The notes below the pieces were generated by a model. It saw only the letters and a program-made list of their open reading frames with translations, searched no databases and was not told where the DNA came from. This document shows, in pieces, positions 16,158-25,403 of a stretch of 64,000 bases of DNA (the stretch's first letter is position 1; the number at the start of each line of letters is the position of its first letter). Source of the DNA: Aquaspirillum sp. LM1 (lineage in GTDB: Bacteria > Pseudomonadota > Gammaproteobacteria > Burkholderiales > Aquaspirillaceae). Location of the stretch: positions 1,364,001-1,428,000 of the forward strand of contig NZ_CP019509.1 in NCBI RefSeq assembly GCF_002002905.1. The letters are read 5' to 3'. A program made the position numbers and the translations under genes.

Positions 16158-17138
16158 TCAGCTTTGCTGCCCGCGCTGGGCGCGTTCTTCGCGCGGGGTC
16201 ATGCCAAAGTGGTTGCGGTAGGTGCTGGAAAAATGCGGGCCGGAGGAAAACCCGCAGGACAGGCCAATCTGCACAATCGACTTGCTGGTTTGCTGCAGCA
16301 ACTGGCGGGCGCGACTCAGGCGCAGTTCCAGATAGTATTTGGACGGCACAGTGTTCAGGTGCTGCTTGAACAGCCGTTCCAGCTGGCGGCGGGAGACGCC
16401 CACATAAAAGGCGATGTCGTCGGTGGTCAGCGGTTCTTCAATATTGGCTTCCATCAGGCTCACCGCCTCGGTGAGCTTGGGCTGGCTGCCGCCAATGCGG
16501 GTTTGCAGCGGAATGCGCTGGCGCTCGTTGCCGGGGCGAACCCGTTCGATGCTGAACACTTCCGACAACTGGGCGGTAAAATCGCTGCCCAATTGCTGGC
16601 CAATCAGTGCCAGCATGAAGTCCAGCGTGGCCGCGCCGCCAGCGCAGGAGCCCCGGTTGCGGTCAATTTCATACAGATTGGACGACACAATCACATCGGG
16701 AAAATCATCGCTGAAGCGGTTGATTTCCTGCCAGTGCAAGGTGGCGCGGTAGCCGGACAGCAGCCCGGCGCGGGCCATCCAGTAGCTGCCGGTGTCCAGC
16801 CCGGCAATAAACAGCTTGTCCGGCGACAGCAGCGCCAGGTGGCGTTGCAGCAGGTCCACGTCCACCGGCAGGTGAATGTCTTCCGCCACGATGAACAAGG
16901 CGTCCAGCCGGGGCGCGTAGCTGAGGGTGAGGTCGGTGGTGATGTCCACGCCACAGCCGGCACGCACGCGTTCGCCTTCCAGGCTCAGGGTGAGCGTTTC
17001 AAACACCTTGCGTTCGGCCAGCAGATTGGCGCGGGTCAGCGCGTCTACCGCCAGGGCCCAGGCAGAGAGCGAAAATTGCGGCAGCAGCAAAAAGCCGTAG
17101 CGCAGGGGTTTGCTGGTGGGCGGAGTGGGTTCCGGCAT
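16158..17138 (-). CDS. GlxA/AraC-family regulator, ArgR-like
   Basis: This 326-residue regulator has an N-terminal DJ-1/PfpI-like (GATase-1-type) sensing domain (starting GFLLLPQFSLSAWALAVDAL) and a C-terminal AraC double HTH (about 225-320; ISRARQLLQQTS-like core LSRARQLLQQTSKSIVQIG, then CGFSSGPHFSSTYRNHFG). The layout and both motifs match Pseudomonas ArgR, an AraC-type activator of arginine catabolism and of the NAD-dependent glutamate dehydrogenase gene. Here the divergent neighbour is exactly that enzyme, which supports the assignment. The ATG at 17138 gives a length like ArgR; a TTG at 17216 would add 26 proline-rich residues. Ribosome-binding sites are weak for both. Confidence 0.8.
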   Translation of the reverse strand: MPEPTPPTSKPLRYGFLLLPQFSLSAWALAVDALTRANLLAERKVFETLTLSLEGERVRAGCGVDITTDLTLSYAPRLDALFIVAEDIHLPVDVDLLQRHLALLSPDKLFIAGLDTGSYWMARAGLLSGYRATLHWQEINRFSDDFPDVIVSSNLYEIDRNRGSCAGGAATLDFMLALIGQQLGSDFTAQLSEVFSIERVRPGNERQRIPLQTRIGGSQPKLTEAVSLMEANIEEPLTTDDIAFYVGVSRRQLERLFKQHLNTVPSKYYLELRLSRARQLLQQTSKSIVQIGLSCGFSSGPHFSSTYRNHFGMTPREERAQRGQQS

Positions 17139-17685
17139 GGGGCGGTGGCGGGCAGGCAATGGCGGTTGAACGGGCACGTCAGAACTCACACTAGGGCAAA
17201 TCGGAAAAGATGGCAAGCCGCCAAAAGGAGGATGCAGCGGCGGACGGCAAGGTCAGAGGCAACCTTTATGCCTGTAATCCCGCAGGCTGGCAAGGCCAGC
17301 GCGGGACGGATTGGGCCACAGGCAGGCATGGGGTGCGGCCAAGTCTGTGGCAATGGCGCGGCGCACAAAACCCTCCTGGCGTGGTTGTACTGCCTTGCCG
17401 TGTCTGCGCCAGCACGCCTGGCCAGGCACGCTACGCTGGGTTGTGTGAGCTGCTCGACACAGGTTGCCAGCATACACCTTAGGCAACGAATGTCGCTTCC
17501 ATTCGCGTTTACCGTCTTGATGTTGTATCTCCATGTCGCAAAACCGAAGGTGAGCCCCCCCTCCCACGCCTAGAATCGGCGGATGCATGGTCATCCCGCC
17601 CCAATCGGGCGCAAGATGAATGTGCACAGCAGACGCATTCTGTCCTAGCCTGAATTGTCGCCCCGCACTGAAAAGAGCCCTACAC
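17139..17685. other. divergent control region of the ArgR-like gene and NAD-GDH
   Basis: No gene is convincing in this 547-bp gap. Three TGTCGC hexamers lie in the half next to the dehydrogenase gene and are listed separately. No intrinsic terminator or known riboswitch is evident. Confidence 0.5.
17491..17661 (+). promoter_or_regulatory. candidate ArgR-type half-sites (three TGTCGC hexamers)
   Basis: TGTCGC occurs at 17491-17496, 17534-17539 and 17656-17661, all on the same strand, upstream of the NAD-GDH start at 17686. The first two are 43 bases apart, about four helical turns. The Pseudomonas ArgR half-site is described as TGTCGC followed, after eight bases, by AA; here the hexamers match but the AA does not match clearly. 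The third lies close to the start codon. Confidence 0.4.
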
Positions 17686-20600
17686 ATGTCCTTGTCCAGC
17701 CAGATTGAACTGAAAGCGTTGATTGCCGACGTCACCGCCATTGCCGCCGAGCGCCTGCCGGTGGCCGAGTACGAACGGCTTGCCCCGTATTTTTCTGCCT
17801 ACTTTGAAGAAGCCGAGGCGGCAGACCTCAAACGCGCTGCGCCGCTGGACCTCTACGGCGCGGCCATGGCCCATCTGGACTTTGCCGGCAGCCGCACGCC
17901 GGGCCAGCACAAGGTGCGGGTGTACCACCCGGATTTTGAACGCCACGGCTGGCAATCCACCCACACTGCCATTGAAATCGTCAACGACGACATGCCGTTC
18001 CTGATTGATTCGGTGGCCATGCTGCTGGCGCGGCACAACCTCACCCTGCACCTGCTGGTGCATCCGGTGCTGGAAGTGGAACGCGACAGCGCCGGCCAGT
18101 TGCTGGCGGTGCGCCGCACCGGCGGGCGCGCCGTGCCGCTGGAATCGCTGATTCATCTGCAGGTGGACCGCATCAGCGACCCGGCGCAGATGGCGCGTAT
18201 TGCCGAAGAGCTGCAACAGGTGCTGGCCGATATTCGCGTGGCGGTGGAAGACGAACCGGCCATGCGCCATGAACTGCGCACCATCCAGACCGCGCTCAGC
18301 CAGGCGGCCCTGCCGCCAGGCAAGCTGGATGTGCAGGAGATTTCCGCATTTCTGGACTGGGTGAACGAGCGGCATTTCCTGCTGCTGGGCTATTGTGCCT
18401 ACGACCTGGTGCGTACCGACGACGGCGACGCGCTGCGCATTGTGCCGGGCAGCGGCCACGGCATCCTGCGCAATCAGGGCGACAAAACCTTCTCGGCCAG
18501 CTTTGCCGTGCTGCCGGCCCATCTGCGCGAGCTGGCCTACGATCCGTCCTGCCCGATCATGCTGAACAAGTCGCAGACCCGTGCCACCATCCACCGCTCG
18601 GCGCATCTGGATTTCATCGGCATCAAGCGCTACAACGCCGACGGCCAGGTGGTGGGCGAATGCCGCTTCCTGGGCTTGTACACTGCCGCCGCCTACCATG
18701 AATCGCCGCGCAACATCCCGATTCTGCGCCGCAAGATGGACGCGGTGGCCACCGAATGCGATTACGTGGAAAACAGCTACAAGGCCAAAACCTTGCAGTT
18801 TGTGCTGGAAAGCTACCCGCGCGACGAGCTGTTTGAAATTCCGGTGGAGGTGCTGCAGCCGATTGCCGAAGGCCTGGTCAACCTGCTGGAGCGCCCGCGC
18901 GTGCGCCTGTTCCTGCGCACCGACCTGTACCAGCGCTATGTCAGTGCGCTGGTGTTTGTGCCGCGTGACAGCTTCAGCACCGAAGTGCGGCTGAAAATCG
19001 AAAAAGTGCTGATGCAGGCGCTCAATGGCAGCGCCGCCGAATACAGCGTGGCGATTTCCGACACCCATCTGGCGCGGGTGCATTACATCATCCGCACCCC
19101 GGCGGGCGCGCTGCCCGACTTTGACGCCCAGGCCATTGAGCTGGACATTGCCCGCATTGTGCGTGGCTGGGGCGACGAGCTGCACCACCAGCTGGTGGAC
19201 AGCTACGGCGAAGGGCGCGGCAATGTGCTGTTCAGCCAGTACCAGAACGCTTTTCCGGTGGCCTACCGCGAAGATTTCTCGCCGCGTCATGCCGTGCTGG
19301 ATATTGCCTTGATTGAAGAAGCGCTGGCTGGCGCGCCGCTGGCGCTCAAGCTGTACAAGCCGCTGCGCAAGGGCAGCGCCGGGCAAAACCTGAAAGTGTT
19401 CCGCGCCGGCCAGCCGGCCAGCCTGTCGGCCAGCCTGCCGGTGCTGGAAAACATGGGCGTGCGCGTACAGGACGAACGTCCGTATGCGGTGGAACGCGCC
19501 GACGGTGCCACGGTGTGGATCAACGACTTTGGCCTGGAAGTGGCCAATGTGGCCCATATCGAACAAGACGACGTGCGCGAGCGTTTCCAGCAGTTGCTGC
19601 GTCGGGTGGCAGCCGGCCAGGGCGAGAACGACGGCTTCAACAAGCTGGCGCTGCAAGCCGACCTGGACTGGCATGAAGTGCTGCTGGTGCGTGCGCTGGC
19701 CAAGTACCTGCGCCAGGCCGGGCTGACCTTCAGCCAGAGCTATATCGAACAATGCGTGGCCAACTACCCGGCCATCACCCGTGGCCTGGTGCGCTTGTTC
19801 ATGGCCCGCCTCGACCCGGCCCAGCATGACCGCAGCCATGCCGCCGCGCTGGAAGCCGAGGTGCGCGAGCAGTTTGAACAAGTCAGCAACCTGGACGAAG
19901 ACCGCATCCTCAACGGCCTGCTGACCATCATCCTGGCCATCCGCCGCACCAACTACTGGCAGCGCGACGCCGCCGGGCAGGTCAAGCCGTATCTGTCGTT
20001 CAAGCTGGAATCCGGGGCGATTCCCTTCCTGCCGCAACCGCGCCCGCTGTTTGAAATCTGGGTGTACGGCGCGCGGGTGGAAGGCGTGCATCTGCGCGGC
20101 AGCAAGGTGGCGCGTGGCGGCCTGCGCTGGTCGGACCGCATGGAAGACTTCCGCACCGAAGTGCTGGGCCTGGTGAAGGCGCAGATGGTGAAAAACTCGG
20201 TGATCGTGCCGATGGGCTCCAAGGGCGGCTTTGTCTGCAAGCAGCTGCCGCCGGCCAGCGAGCGCGAAGCCTGGCTGACCGAAGGCGTGGCCTGCTACAA
20301 GATGTTTATCTCCGGCCTGCTCGACCTCACCGACAACCTGGTGAATGGCCAGATTGTTCCGCCCGAGGCGGTGCTGCGTCTGGACGAGGACGACCCCTAC
20401 CTGGTGGTGGCCGCCGACAAGGGCACGGCCACCTTCTCCGACATCGCCAACAGCGTGTCCGAGGCGTATGGTTTCTGGCTGGGCGACGCCTTTGCTTCCG
20501 GCGGCTCGGCGGGCTACGACCATAAAAAGATGGGCATCACCGCGCGCGGCGCGTGGGAATCGGTCAAGCGCCATTTCCGCCATCTGGGCATCAACACCCA

Positions 20601-22503
20601 GACGCAGGATTTCACTGTGATCGGCATTGGCGACATGGCTGGCGACGTGTTTGGCAACGGCATGCTGCTGTCCGAGCATATCCGCCTGCTGGCGGCATTC
20701 AATCACCAGCATATCTTCCTCGACCCCAATCCGGACGCCGCCAGCAGCTTTGCCGAACGCGCCCGCCTGTTCAACCTGCCGCGCTCCAGCTGGAGCGACT
20801 ACAACACCGCGCTGATTTCTGACGGCGGCGGGGTGTTTGAGCGCCGCGCCAAATCCATCCCGCTGTCGCCGCCAGTGCGCGCCTGGCTGGGGGTGGAGCG
20901 TGACAGCATGGCACCCAACGAACTGATCCACGCCATTCTGCAAGCCCCGGCTGACCTGCTGTACAACGGCGGCATTGGCACCTACATCAAGGCCAGCACG
21001 CAAAGCCACGCCGAAGCCAACGACCGCGCCAACGACGGCCTGCGCGTCAATGGCAATGAATTGCGGGTGAAGGTGATTGGCGAGGGCGGCAACCTGGGCA
21101 TCACCCAACTGGGCCGCATCGAATGCGCGCGCCATGGCGTGGCGCTGTCCAGCGACGCCATCGACAACTCCGCCGGGGTGGATTGCTCCGATCACGAAGT
21201 GAACATCAAGATCCTGCTGGGCGGGGTGATGCAGGCCGGCGACATGACGCTCAAGCAGCGCAATCTGCTGCTGGCCGAGATGACTGACGAAGTGGGCCAA
21301 CTGGTGCTGCGCAATAATTATCTGCAAACCCAGATTCTGGCAGTGAACAAAGCCCATGCCGCACAAATGCTGTCGGCGCAGCAGCGCATGATCACCCAGA
21401 TGGAAAAAACCGGCGAGCTGAACCGCGCGCTGGAATTCCTGCCTGACGACAGCGCCATTGCCGAGCGCCGCGCCAGCCGCCAGGGCCTGACCAGCCCGGA
21501 AGTAGCGGTGCTGCTGGCCTACAGCAAGATTTCGCTCGACCGCGCATTGCAGGCATCCACCCTGCCGGATCACCCCGATCTGGACAGCGTGCTGGTGAAT
21601 TACTTCCCCACCGCCTTGCAAAGCCGCTTTACCGACGCCATGCACCGCCACCCGCTCAAGCGTGAAATCATTGCCAACCAGCTGGCCAACCAAGTGGTCA
21701 ACCGCATGGGCACCACGTTTATCTTCCGCATGCAGGAAGAATCCGCCTGGCCGGCGGCAGACATCACCCAGGCCTGGGTGACGGTCAACCGCATCTTTGA
21801 CGGCGAAGCGCTGTGGAACGCTATCGAGGCGCTGGATAACCAGGCCCCGGCTGACGTGCAGGTGAGCATGCTGGTGCAAGTGCGCACGCTGATCGAGCGC
21901 GCCACCCGCTGGCTGCTGCGCAATGGTCGCCCGCTGGATGGCATGGCCGCCTGGGTGGCACGTTGCTACGCGCCGATGGCCAGCTTGCTGGCGGGCCTGC
22001 CCAGCTGGATTGACGCCGCCCATTACCCGGCGGTGGCCGACTGGGAGCAGCGCCTGAGCAGCGCCAGCGTGCCGGCTGGATTGGCGGGGGTGATTGCCCG
22101 GCTGGACTTTGCCGTGGCCGGTTTTGACATTCTCGACCTGGCCCAGGCGCAAAGCCTGCCGCTGGGCGTGGTGGCAGCCAATTACTTCGAGCTGGGCCGC
22201 GTGCTGCAGCTGGACTGGCTGCGCGACGCCATCACCCGCCTGCCGCGCGACAACCGCTGGCAAGCCCTCACCCGCTCGGCACTGCGCGACGATCTGTATC
22301 GCCTGCACCGCGAACTGACCGCCAGCGCACTGACCTGCCCGGTATGCGGCGACCAGCAGTACGCCGCCCACTGGCTGGCCGGCAAGGGCGAACAGCTAGA
22401 AGTGTGCAAGCAGATGCTGACCGAGCTGCAAAGCTACGACACACTGGATTTGGCCATGCTGTCGGCAGGTATGCGCGAGGTGGGTAACCATCTGATGCGT
22501 TGA
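17686..22503 (+). CDS. gdhB: NAD-dependent glutamate dehydrogenase, large (180-kDa class)
   Basis: This 1605-residue enzyme matches the L_180 class of NAD-specific glutamate dehydrogenases, which turn glutamate into 2-oxoglutarate and ammonium during amino-acid catabolism. The central catalytic part carries the conserved blocks RGGLRWSDRMEDFRTEVLGLVKAQMVKN and PMGSKGGF, with the substrate lysines, then the nucleotide-binding region around VIGIGDMAGDVFGNG. Long N- and C-terminal regions are regulatory in this class. The ATG at 17686 has AAGAG about ten bases upstream. It is divergent from an ArgR-like regulator, and arginine catabolism ends in glutamate, so control by that regulator is likely. 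A strong terminator follows. Confidence 0.95.
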   Translation: MSLSSQIELKALIADVTAIAAERLPVAEYERLAPYFSAYFEEAEAADLKRAAPLDLYGAAMAHLDFAGSRTPGQHKVRVYHPDFERHGWQSTHTAIEIVNDDMPFLIDSVAMLLARHNLTLHLLVHPVLEVERDSAGQLLAVRRTGGRAVPLESLIHLQVDRISDPAQMARIAEELQQVLADIRVAVEDEPAMRHELRTIQTALSQAALPPGKLDVQEISAFLDWVNERHFLLLGYCAYDLVRTDDGDALRIVPGSGHGILRNQGDKTFSASFAVLPAHLRELAYDPSCPIMLNKSQTRATIHRSAHLDFIGIKRYNADGQVVGECRFLGLYTAAAYHESPRNIPILRRKMDAVATECDYVENSYKAKTLQFVLESYPRDELFEIPVEVLQPIAEGLVNLLERPRVRLFLRTDLYQRYVSALVFVPRDSFSTEVRLKIEKVLMQALNGSAAEYSVAISDTHLARVHYIIRTPAGALPDFDAQAIELDIARIVRGWGDELHHQLVDSYGEGRGNVLFSQYQNAFPVAYREDFSPRHAVLDIALIEEALAGAPLALKLYKPLRKGSAGQNLKVFRAGQPASLSASLPVLENMGVRVQDERPYAVERADGATVWINDFGLEVANVAHIEQDDVRERFQQLLRRVAAGQGENDGFNKLALQADLDWHEVLLVRALAKYLRQAGLTFSQSYIEQCVANYPAITRGLVRLFMARLDPAQHDRSHAAALEAEVREQFEQVSNLDEDRILNGLLTIILAIRRTNYWQRDAAGQVKPYLSFKLESGAIPFLPQPRPLFEIWVYGARVEGVHLRGSKVARGGLRWSDRMEDFRTEVLGLVKAQMVKNSVIVPMGSKGGFVCKQLPPASEREAWLTEGVACYKMFISGLLDLTDNLVNGQIVPPEAVLRLDEDDPYLVVAADKGTATFSDIANSVSEAYGFWLGDAFASGGSAGYDHKKMGITARGAWESVKRHFRHLGINTQTQDFTVIGIGDMAGDVFGNGMLLSEHIRLLAAFNHQHIFLDPNPDAASSFAERARLFNLPRSSWSDYNTALISDGGGVFERRAKSIPLSPPVRAWLGVERDSMAPNELIHAILQAPADLLYNGGIGTYIKASTQSHAEANDRANDGLRVNGNELRVKVIGEGGNLGITQLGRIECARHGVALSSDAIDNSAGVDCSDHEVNIKILLGGVMQAGDMTLKQRNLLLAEMTDEVGQLVLRNNYLQTQILAVNKAHAAQMLSAQQRMITQMEKTGELNRALEFLPDDSAIAERRASRQGLTSPEVAVLLAYSKISLDRALQASTLPDHPDLDSVLVNYFPTALQSRFTDAMHRHPLKREIIANQLANQVVNRMGTTFIFRMQEESAWPAADITQAWVTVNRIFDGEALWNAIEALDNQAPADVQVSMLVQVRTLIERATRWLLRNGRPLDGMAAWVARCYAPMASLLAGLPSWIDAAHYPAVADWEQRLSSASVPAGLAGVIARLDFAVAGFDILDLAQAQSLPLGVVAANYFELGRVLQLDWLRDAITRLPRDNRWQALTRSALRDDLYRLHRELTASALTCPVCGDQQYAAHWLAGKGEQLEVCKQMLTELQSYDTLDLAMLSAGMREVGNHLMR

Positions 22504-22557
22504 TGGTGTGGTGGTGAAAATTTAGAGGGCGACCCGGAGTGAGTTCGGGTGAAGGGG

Positions 22558-22587
22558 AAACCGCGCGGGAGACCGCGCGGTTTTTTT
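22558..22587 (+). terminator. intrinsic terminator of NAD-GDH
   Basis: A perfect 11-bp stem AAACCGCGCGG / CCGCGCGGTTT with a four-base GAGA loop is followed by a run of seven T (22581-22587, the first three within the stem). It lies 55 bases after the dehydrogenase stop. Confidence 0.9.
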
Positions 22588-22739
22588 GTGTTACGAATCA
22601 ATACTGAGGGTTGCAACTATCAACTTGAATTTTCTTGATTTCCATATGAGCACGATGTACATTTCCACCTAATATAGACAAAATTGTGCGGCAACTTGCA
22701 TCATTTTTAAGTATTTCAAACCAATCAGAAAATATCATT

Positions 22740-24011
22740 ATGATTTGCATTAATTGCACAACACACAACCCGCTTAAAAATTTGATTATAGAAAATAATG
22801 AATTTGGGGTATGTAGTTACTGTGGTAAATCTGATTTGGCAATTAAAAAAACCGCATTATTTGATTACATCATAGACACAGTGCGCTCAAACACCATTGA
22901 ACTTGAAGATCTCTCAATAACCACATTGTCTAATTTTTGGGGCGGCGGGGCGGATGACCAATGTATGCAATTTTCTGATTTATTAGAAATTAAGGCAGAC
23001 TTAGAGAAAGAACCTTATGCGGAAGATTTTTATTCTCACATCCCAAATGACTTAATTTGGGATGAGGATGGCTCTACTCGAATTTTTTGTATAGACGACG
23101 GCATGGAGCGAGAAAATATTTTTAGTATTAAATGGGGTGAATTTGTTAAGCAGATAAAACACTCCTATAGGTTTTTTAATTCACACGCAAAAGATTTTCT
23201 GGATTCTGTTTTTCGTTTCTTGACAGAAGGTGGAAAATTAAAGCCTGAGCTGCTTAGATCAATTGCAGAAGGTGAGCCTATGTATAGGGCTCGAATTATA
23301 TATTCTTACCAAGAGGCAAAGAGCTTTGAAAAAGATTTGATTGGTCAATTTGGCAAGCCTCCCAGCCATAAAGCAAGCAATCAGAGAATGACTCCCAGTG
23401 GCATTTCAACATTATATTGTGCTTTAGAACGCGAAACATGTTTAAGTGAAGTGAGAAGCATCACTGGCGATACCGTGGCCAGCGTTGCGCTAACTCCATG
23501 CTCAGAAATTGCCCTGCTTGACTTAAATCGACTGAATTTAATTCAACCGCAACCCCCATCCTTGCTGGATAAAACATACCGCGAAGTGGTACACTTTAAA
23601 GCATTTATTGCGTCACTTATTACTGAAATGTCAAAACCCAAGCGCCGGGAGGATGAGCTTGGATATTTGGCAACTCAAGCCGTATTTGAATATCTGAGAG
23701 CAAGTTTTTGTGATCAAATTCATGGGCTTGCTTTTTCATCAGTGCAAACAGGGGTTGGCACTAATGTTGTTATATTTCCAGAGTTCAGTTCAATTGGAAA
23801 GAAAGAAGACTACACCCCTCCAGAGCAGATTGACAATCCCTTCGAAGAGCCAATTTACTTTTACATTCAAGAAGACTCACTTCGCTGGCACAAAGTTAGA
23901 TCGATTGTTACTCAGGCAGATGAATATTTTTCGCACCATAATCCTCAAATGCACCCTGAAGAATATTTATCTGTAGCCATAAAAGACAAGAGCTTGTATG
24001 GCCCCTATTAA
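22740..24011 (+). CDS. RES-domain protein with zinc-ribbon N-terminus, toxin-like
   Basis: This 423-residue protein starts with two CxxC pairs (Cys3/6 and Cys25/28), suggesting a zinc ribbon, then a long helical region. A C-terminal RES domain keeps all three name-giving residues: Arg in YRARI (about 183), Glu in CLSEVR (about 237) and Ser in AFSSVQ (about 333). The layout resembles proteins with the HEPN/RES N-terminal domain. Known RES toxins degrade NAD+. No Xre-type antitoxin partner is adjacent. The gene is visibly AT-rich with different codon use from its neighbours, a sign of recent transfer. The ATG at 22740 precedes the first CxxC; a GTG at 22686 is an alternative. Its stop overlaps a MITE target duplication. 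Confidence 0.7.
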   Translation: MICINCTTHNPLKNLIIENNEFGVCSYCGKSDLAIKKTALFDYIIDTVRSNTIELEDLSITTLSNFWGGGADDQCMQFSDLLEIKADLEKEPYAEDFYSHIPNDLIWDEDGSTRIFCIDDGMERENIFSIKWGEFVKQIKHSYRFFNSHAKDFLDSVFRFLTEGGKLKPELLRSIAEGEPMYRARIIYSYQEAKSFEKDLIGQFGKPPSHKASNQRMTPSGISTLYCALERETCLSEVRSITGDTVASVALTPCSEIALLDLNRLNLIQPQPPSLLDKTYREVVHFKAFIASLITEMSKPKRREDELGYLATQAVFEYLRASFCDQIHGLAFSSVQTGVGTNVVIFPEFSSIGKKEDYTPPEQIDNPFEEPIYFYIQEDSLRWHKVRSIVTQADEYFSHHNPQMHPEEYLSVAIKDKSLYGPY

Positions 24012-24118
24012 AGATACGCTGAAAAATGTGACTCGTACGAAGGAGGGAGTCCAGGATTTTGATCTTGCTGGACTCTGTTTTTGGCAAACACGATGTTCCT
24101 GAATAAATTAGCGCATCC
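24012..24118. mobile_element. MITE-like element, copy 2 (107 bp, inverted)
   Basis: Read in reverse, this element aligns end to end with copy 1 at 6021-6129, sharing TTTATTCAG, TTTGCCAAAAACA, the CCTGGA block and TTTTTCAGCGTAT. The ends are AGATACGCTGA and, reversed, GGATGCGCTAA. It is flanked by perfect TTAA duplications (24008-24011 and 24119-24122), which fit the YTAR target. The inner hairpin is degenerate. The left TTAA contains the stop codon of the RES gene. Confidence 0.65.
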
Positions 24119-24157
24119 TTAAGAGTGTTGTATTTTTTGAAGCAGTTATCCCAACAC

Positions 24158-25403
24158 CAGGGCCTCCGCACTCGGACATCATATTGGTTCGAGCCCAAGT
24201 ACCCGGACGCGTTCTTCGTCCGACCATGCGGTGGCCTTGCGCTTCATGCGCAAGCTCATCTTGCCGTTTTTTCCCATCGGGACCGGTCGCACCAAATTCA
24301 GCACCATCTTTTTCAATAACGACAGGTTCTGCGGCGCGTAATCCTTGCGCACCGTACTGGCATCCTCGCCAAATCCCACATCCAGCACCCAGTGCAGCCG
24401 GTTTTCGATGCCCCAGTGTGCGCGTACCGCACGCCCCAGCGCTTCACCATCCAGATCGCGCGAACTGATGTAATAACGCCGCTCCCATTGTGCTGGCTTG
24501 TCGCCCTCCTTCCGCCACGAATCGATCACGCCAATACTTTTGCAAGCTGGCCAGGCCGTCGTGTCGATATGCCCTGCAGCCGGAATCACCCGCGCCGTCT
24601 GTACCACTTTCCGGCCATGGCGGTCCTCGACCATCGGCCACGGCACGGCGGCTTCACCCAGTTCGATCACCGCCGCCTCAACCGCCTTTTGCAGCGAGGG
24701 TTGGTTACCTTTGACCGCCAGCAGGTAATCACCTTCCTGTCGGTGAATTTGTGCCGCAATGTCGCGCTGGCAACCCATGGCATCGATGCTGACCAGCAAG
24801 CCCTTGAGGTATAGGCTTTCCAGCAGGATGGGGATCGCCGTGATCTCATTGCTTTTGTCGTGTACTTTCTCCTGCCCGAGCACCAGTCCGGCCTGGGTGG
24901 CAAAGGCACTCACCATATGGATGGCGCGTTCGCCACCGCTGCCAGAGCCGCGTAAGGTTTTGCCATCAATGGCCAGCGTTTCGTGACTCAGTGCCGGCAG
25001 AATGTCGCCGGCCCAGTCACGGAATGCCTGCTCGAACTGCCTGGGGTCGAGCATGCGGAATACGCGGATGAAGGTGTCTTCTGAGGGGATGCCATTCGCC
25101 AGTTTGAGGAAACCTCGCAGCCAGTCCTGCTTGTAACGTGCCCACGCCACCATTTCTTCGAAGGTGTCGTTGTCCGACAGCATCGCGCAGATGGCCACCA
25201 CCAGGAGTTCACGGAAGTCATGACGCGTTCCGTTACTGGGGCTGCGTGGATCGTCAATATGTTCAAGGGCTTGCATCAGGCTGACTCCGGCAGTGCTCAT
25301 GTTGGGATTGGGCAAAGCCTGATAGTGGACAACAAGTTCGCAGCCGGTGCAAACCTCAGCTCATGGCGCTTGTTAGCTATGCATTCCGAGTGCGGAGGCC
25401 CTG
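24158..25403 (-). mobile_element. complete ISAs1-family insertion sequence (1246 bp)
   Basis: Perfect 19-bp terminal inverted repeats CAGGGCCTCCGCACTCGGA (24158-24176, and reversed at 25385-25403) enclose one transposase gene. A perfect 10-bp target duplication ATCCCAACAC flanks it (24148-24157 and 25404-25413), as expected of ISAs1 elements. The intact ends, duplication and transposase indicate a recent insertion. It entered the last codons of a LysR-type pseudogene. Confidence 0.95.
24179..25300 (-). CDS. ISAs1-family DDE transposase
   Basis: The 373-residue protein carries the ISAs1 layout: N-terminal DDE_Tnp_1-associated domain (LEHIDDPRSPSNGTRHDFRELL), then the catalytic core with AIDGKTLRGS (first Asp), SIDAMGCQ (second Asp) and HWGIENRLHWVLDVGFGED (the Glu region). 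It appears full-length and uninterrupted. The ATG at 25300 is preferred over a TTG at 25315. No strong ribosome-binding site is seen, as is common for transposases. Confidence 0.93.
   Translation of the reverse strand: MSTAGVSLMQALEHIDDPRSPSNGTRHDFRELLVVAICAMLSDNDTFEEMVAWARYKQDWLRGFLKLANGIPSEDTFIRVFRMLDPRQFEQAFRDWAGDILPALSHETLAIDGKTLRGSGSGGERAIHMVSAFATQAGLVLGQEKVHDKSNEITAIPILLESLYLKGLLVSIDAMGCQRDIAAQIHRQEGDYLLAVKGNQPSLQKAVEAAVIELGEAAVPWPMVEDRHGRKVVQTARVIPAAGHIDTTAWPACKSIGVIDSWRKEGDKPAQWERRYYISSRDLDGEALGRAVRAHWGIENRLHWVLDVGFGEDASTVRKDYAPQNLSLLKKMVLNLVRPVPMGKNGKMSLRMKRKATAWSDEERVRVLGLEPI

Noticed and set aside
17253-17741. Open frame of 162 codons in the argR-gdhB gap
   Set aside because: It overlaps the gdhB start on the other strand, has no recognisable domain and no ribosome-binding site.
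17680-22371. Very long open frame antisense to NAD-GDH (over 1500 codons)
   Set aside because: It mirrors the strong third-position GC bias of the sense gene, has His/Gln-rich low-complexity content and matches no family. The sense gene is unambiguous.
24176-24200. GGTTCGAGCCC resembling a tRNA T-arm
   Set aside because: It lies inside the IS end and coding region of the transposase; no acceptor stem or anticodon arm can be drawn around it.
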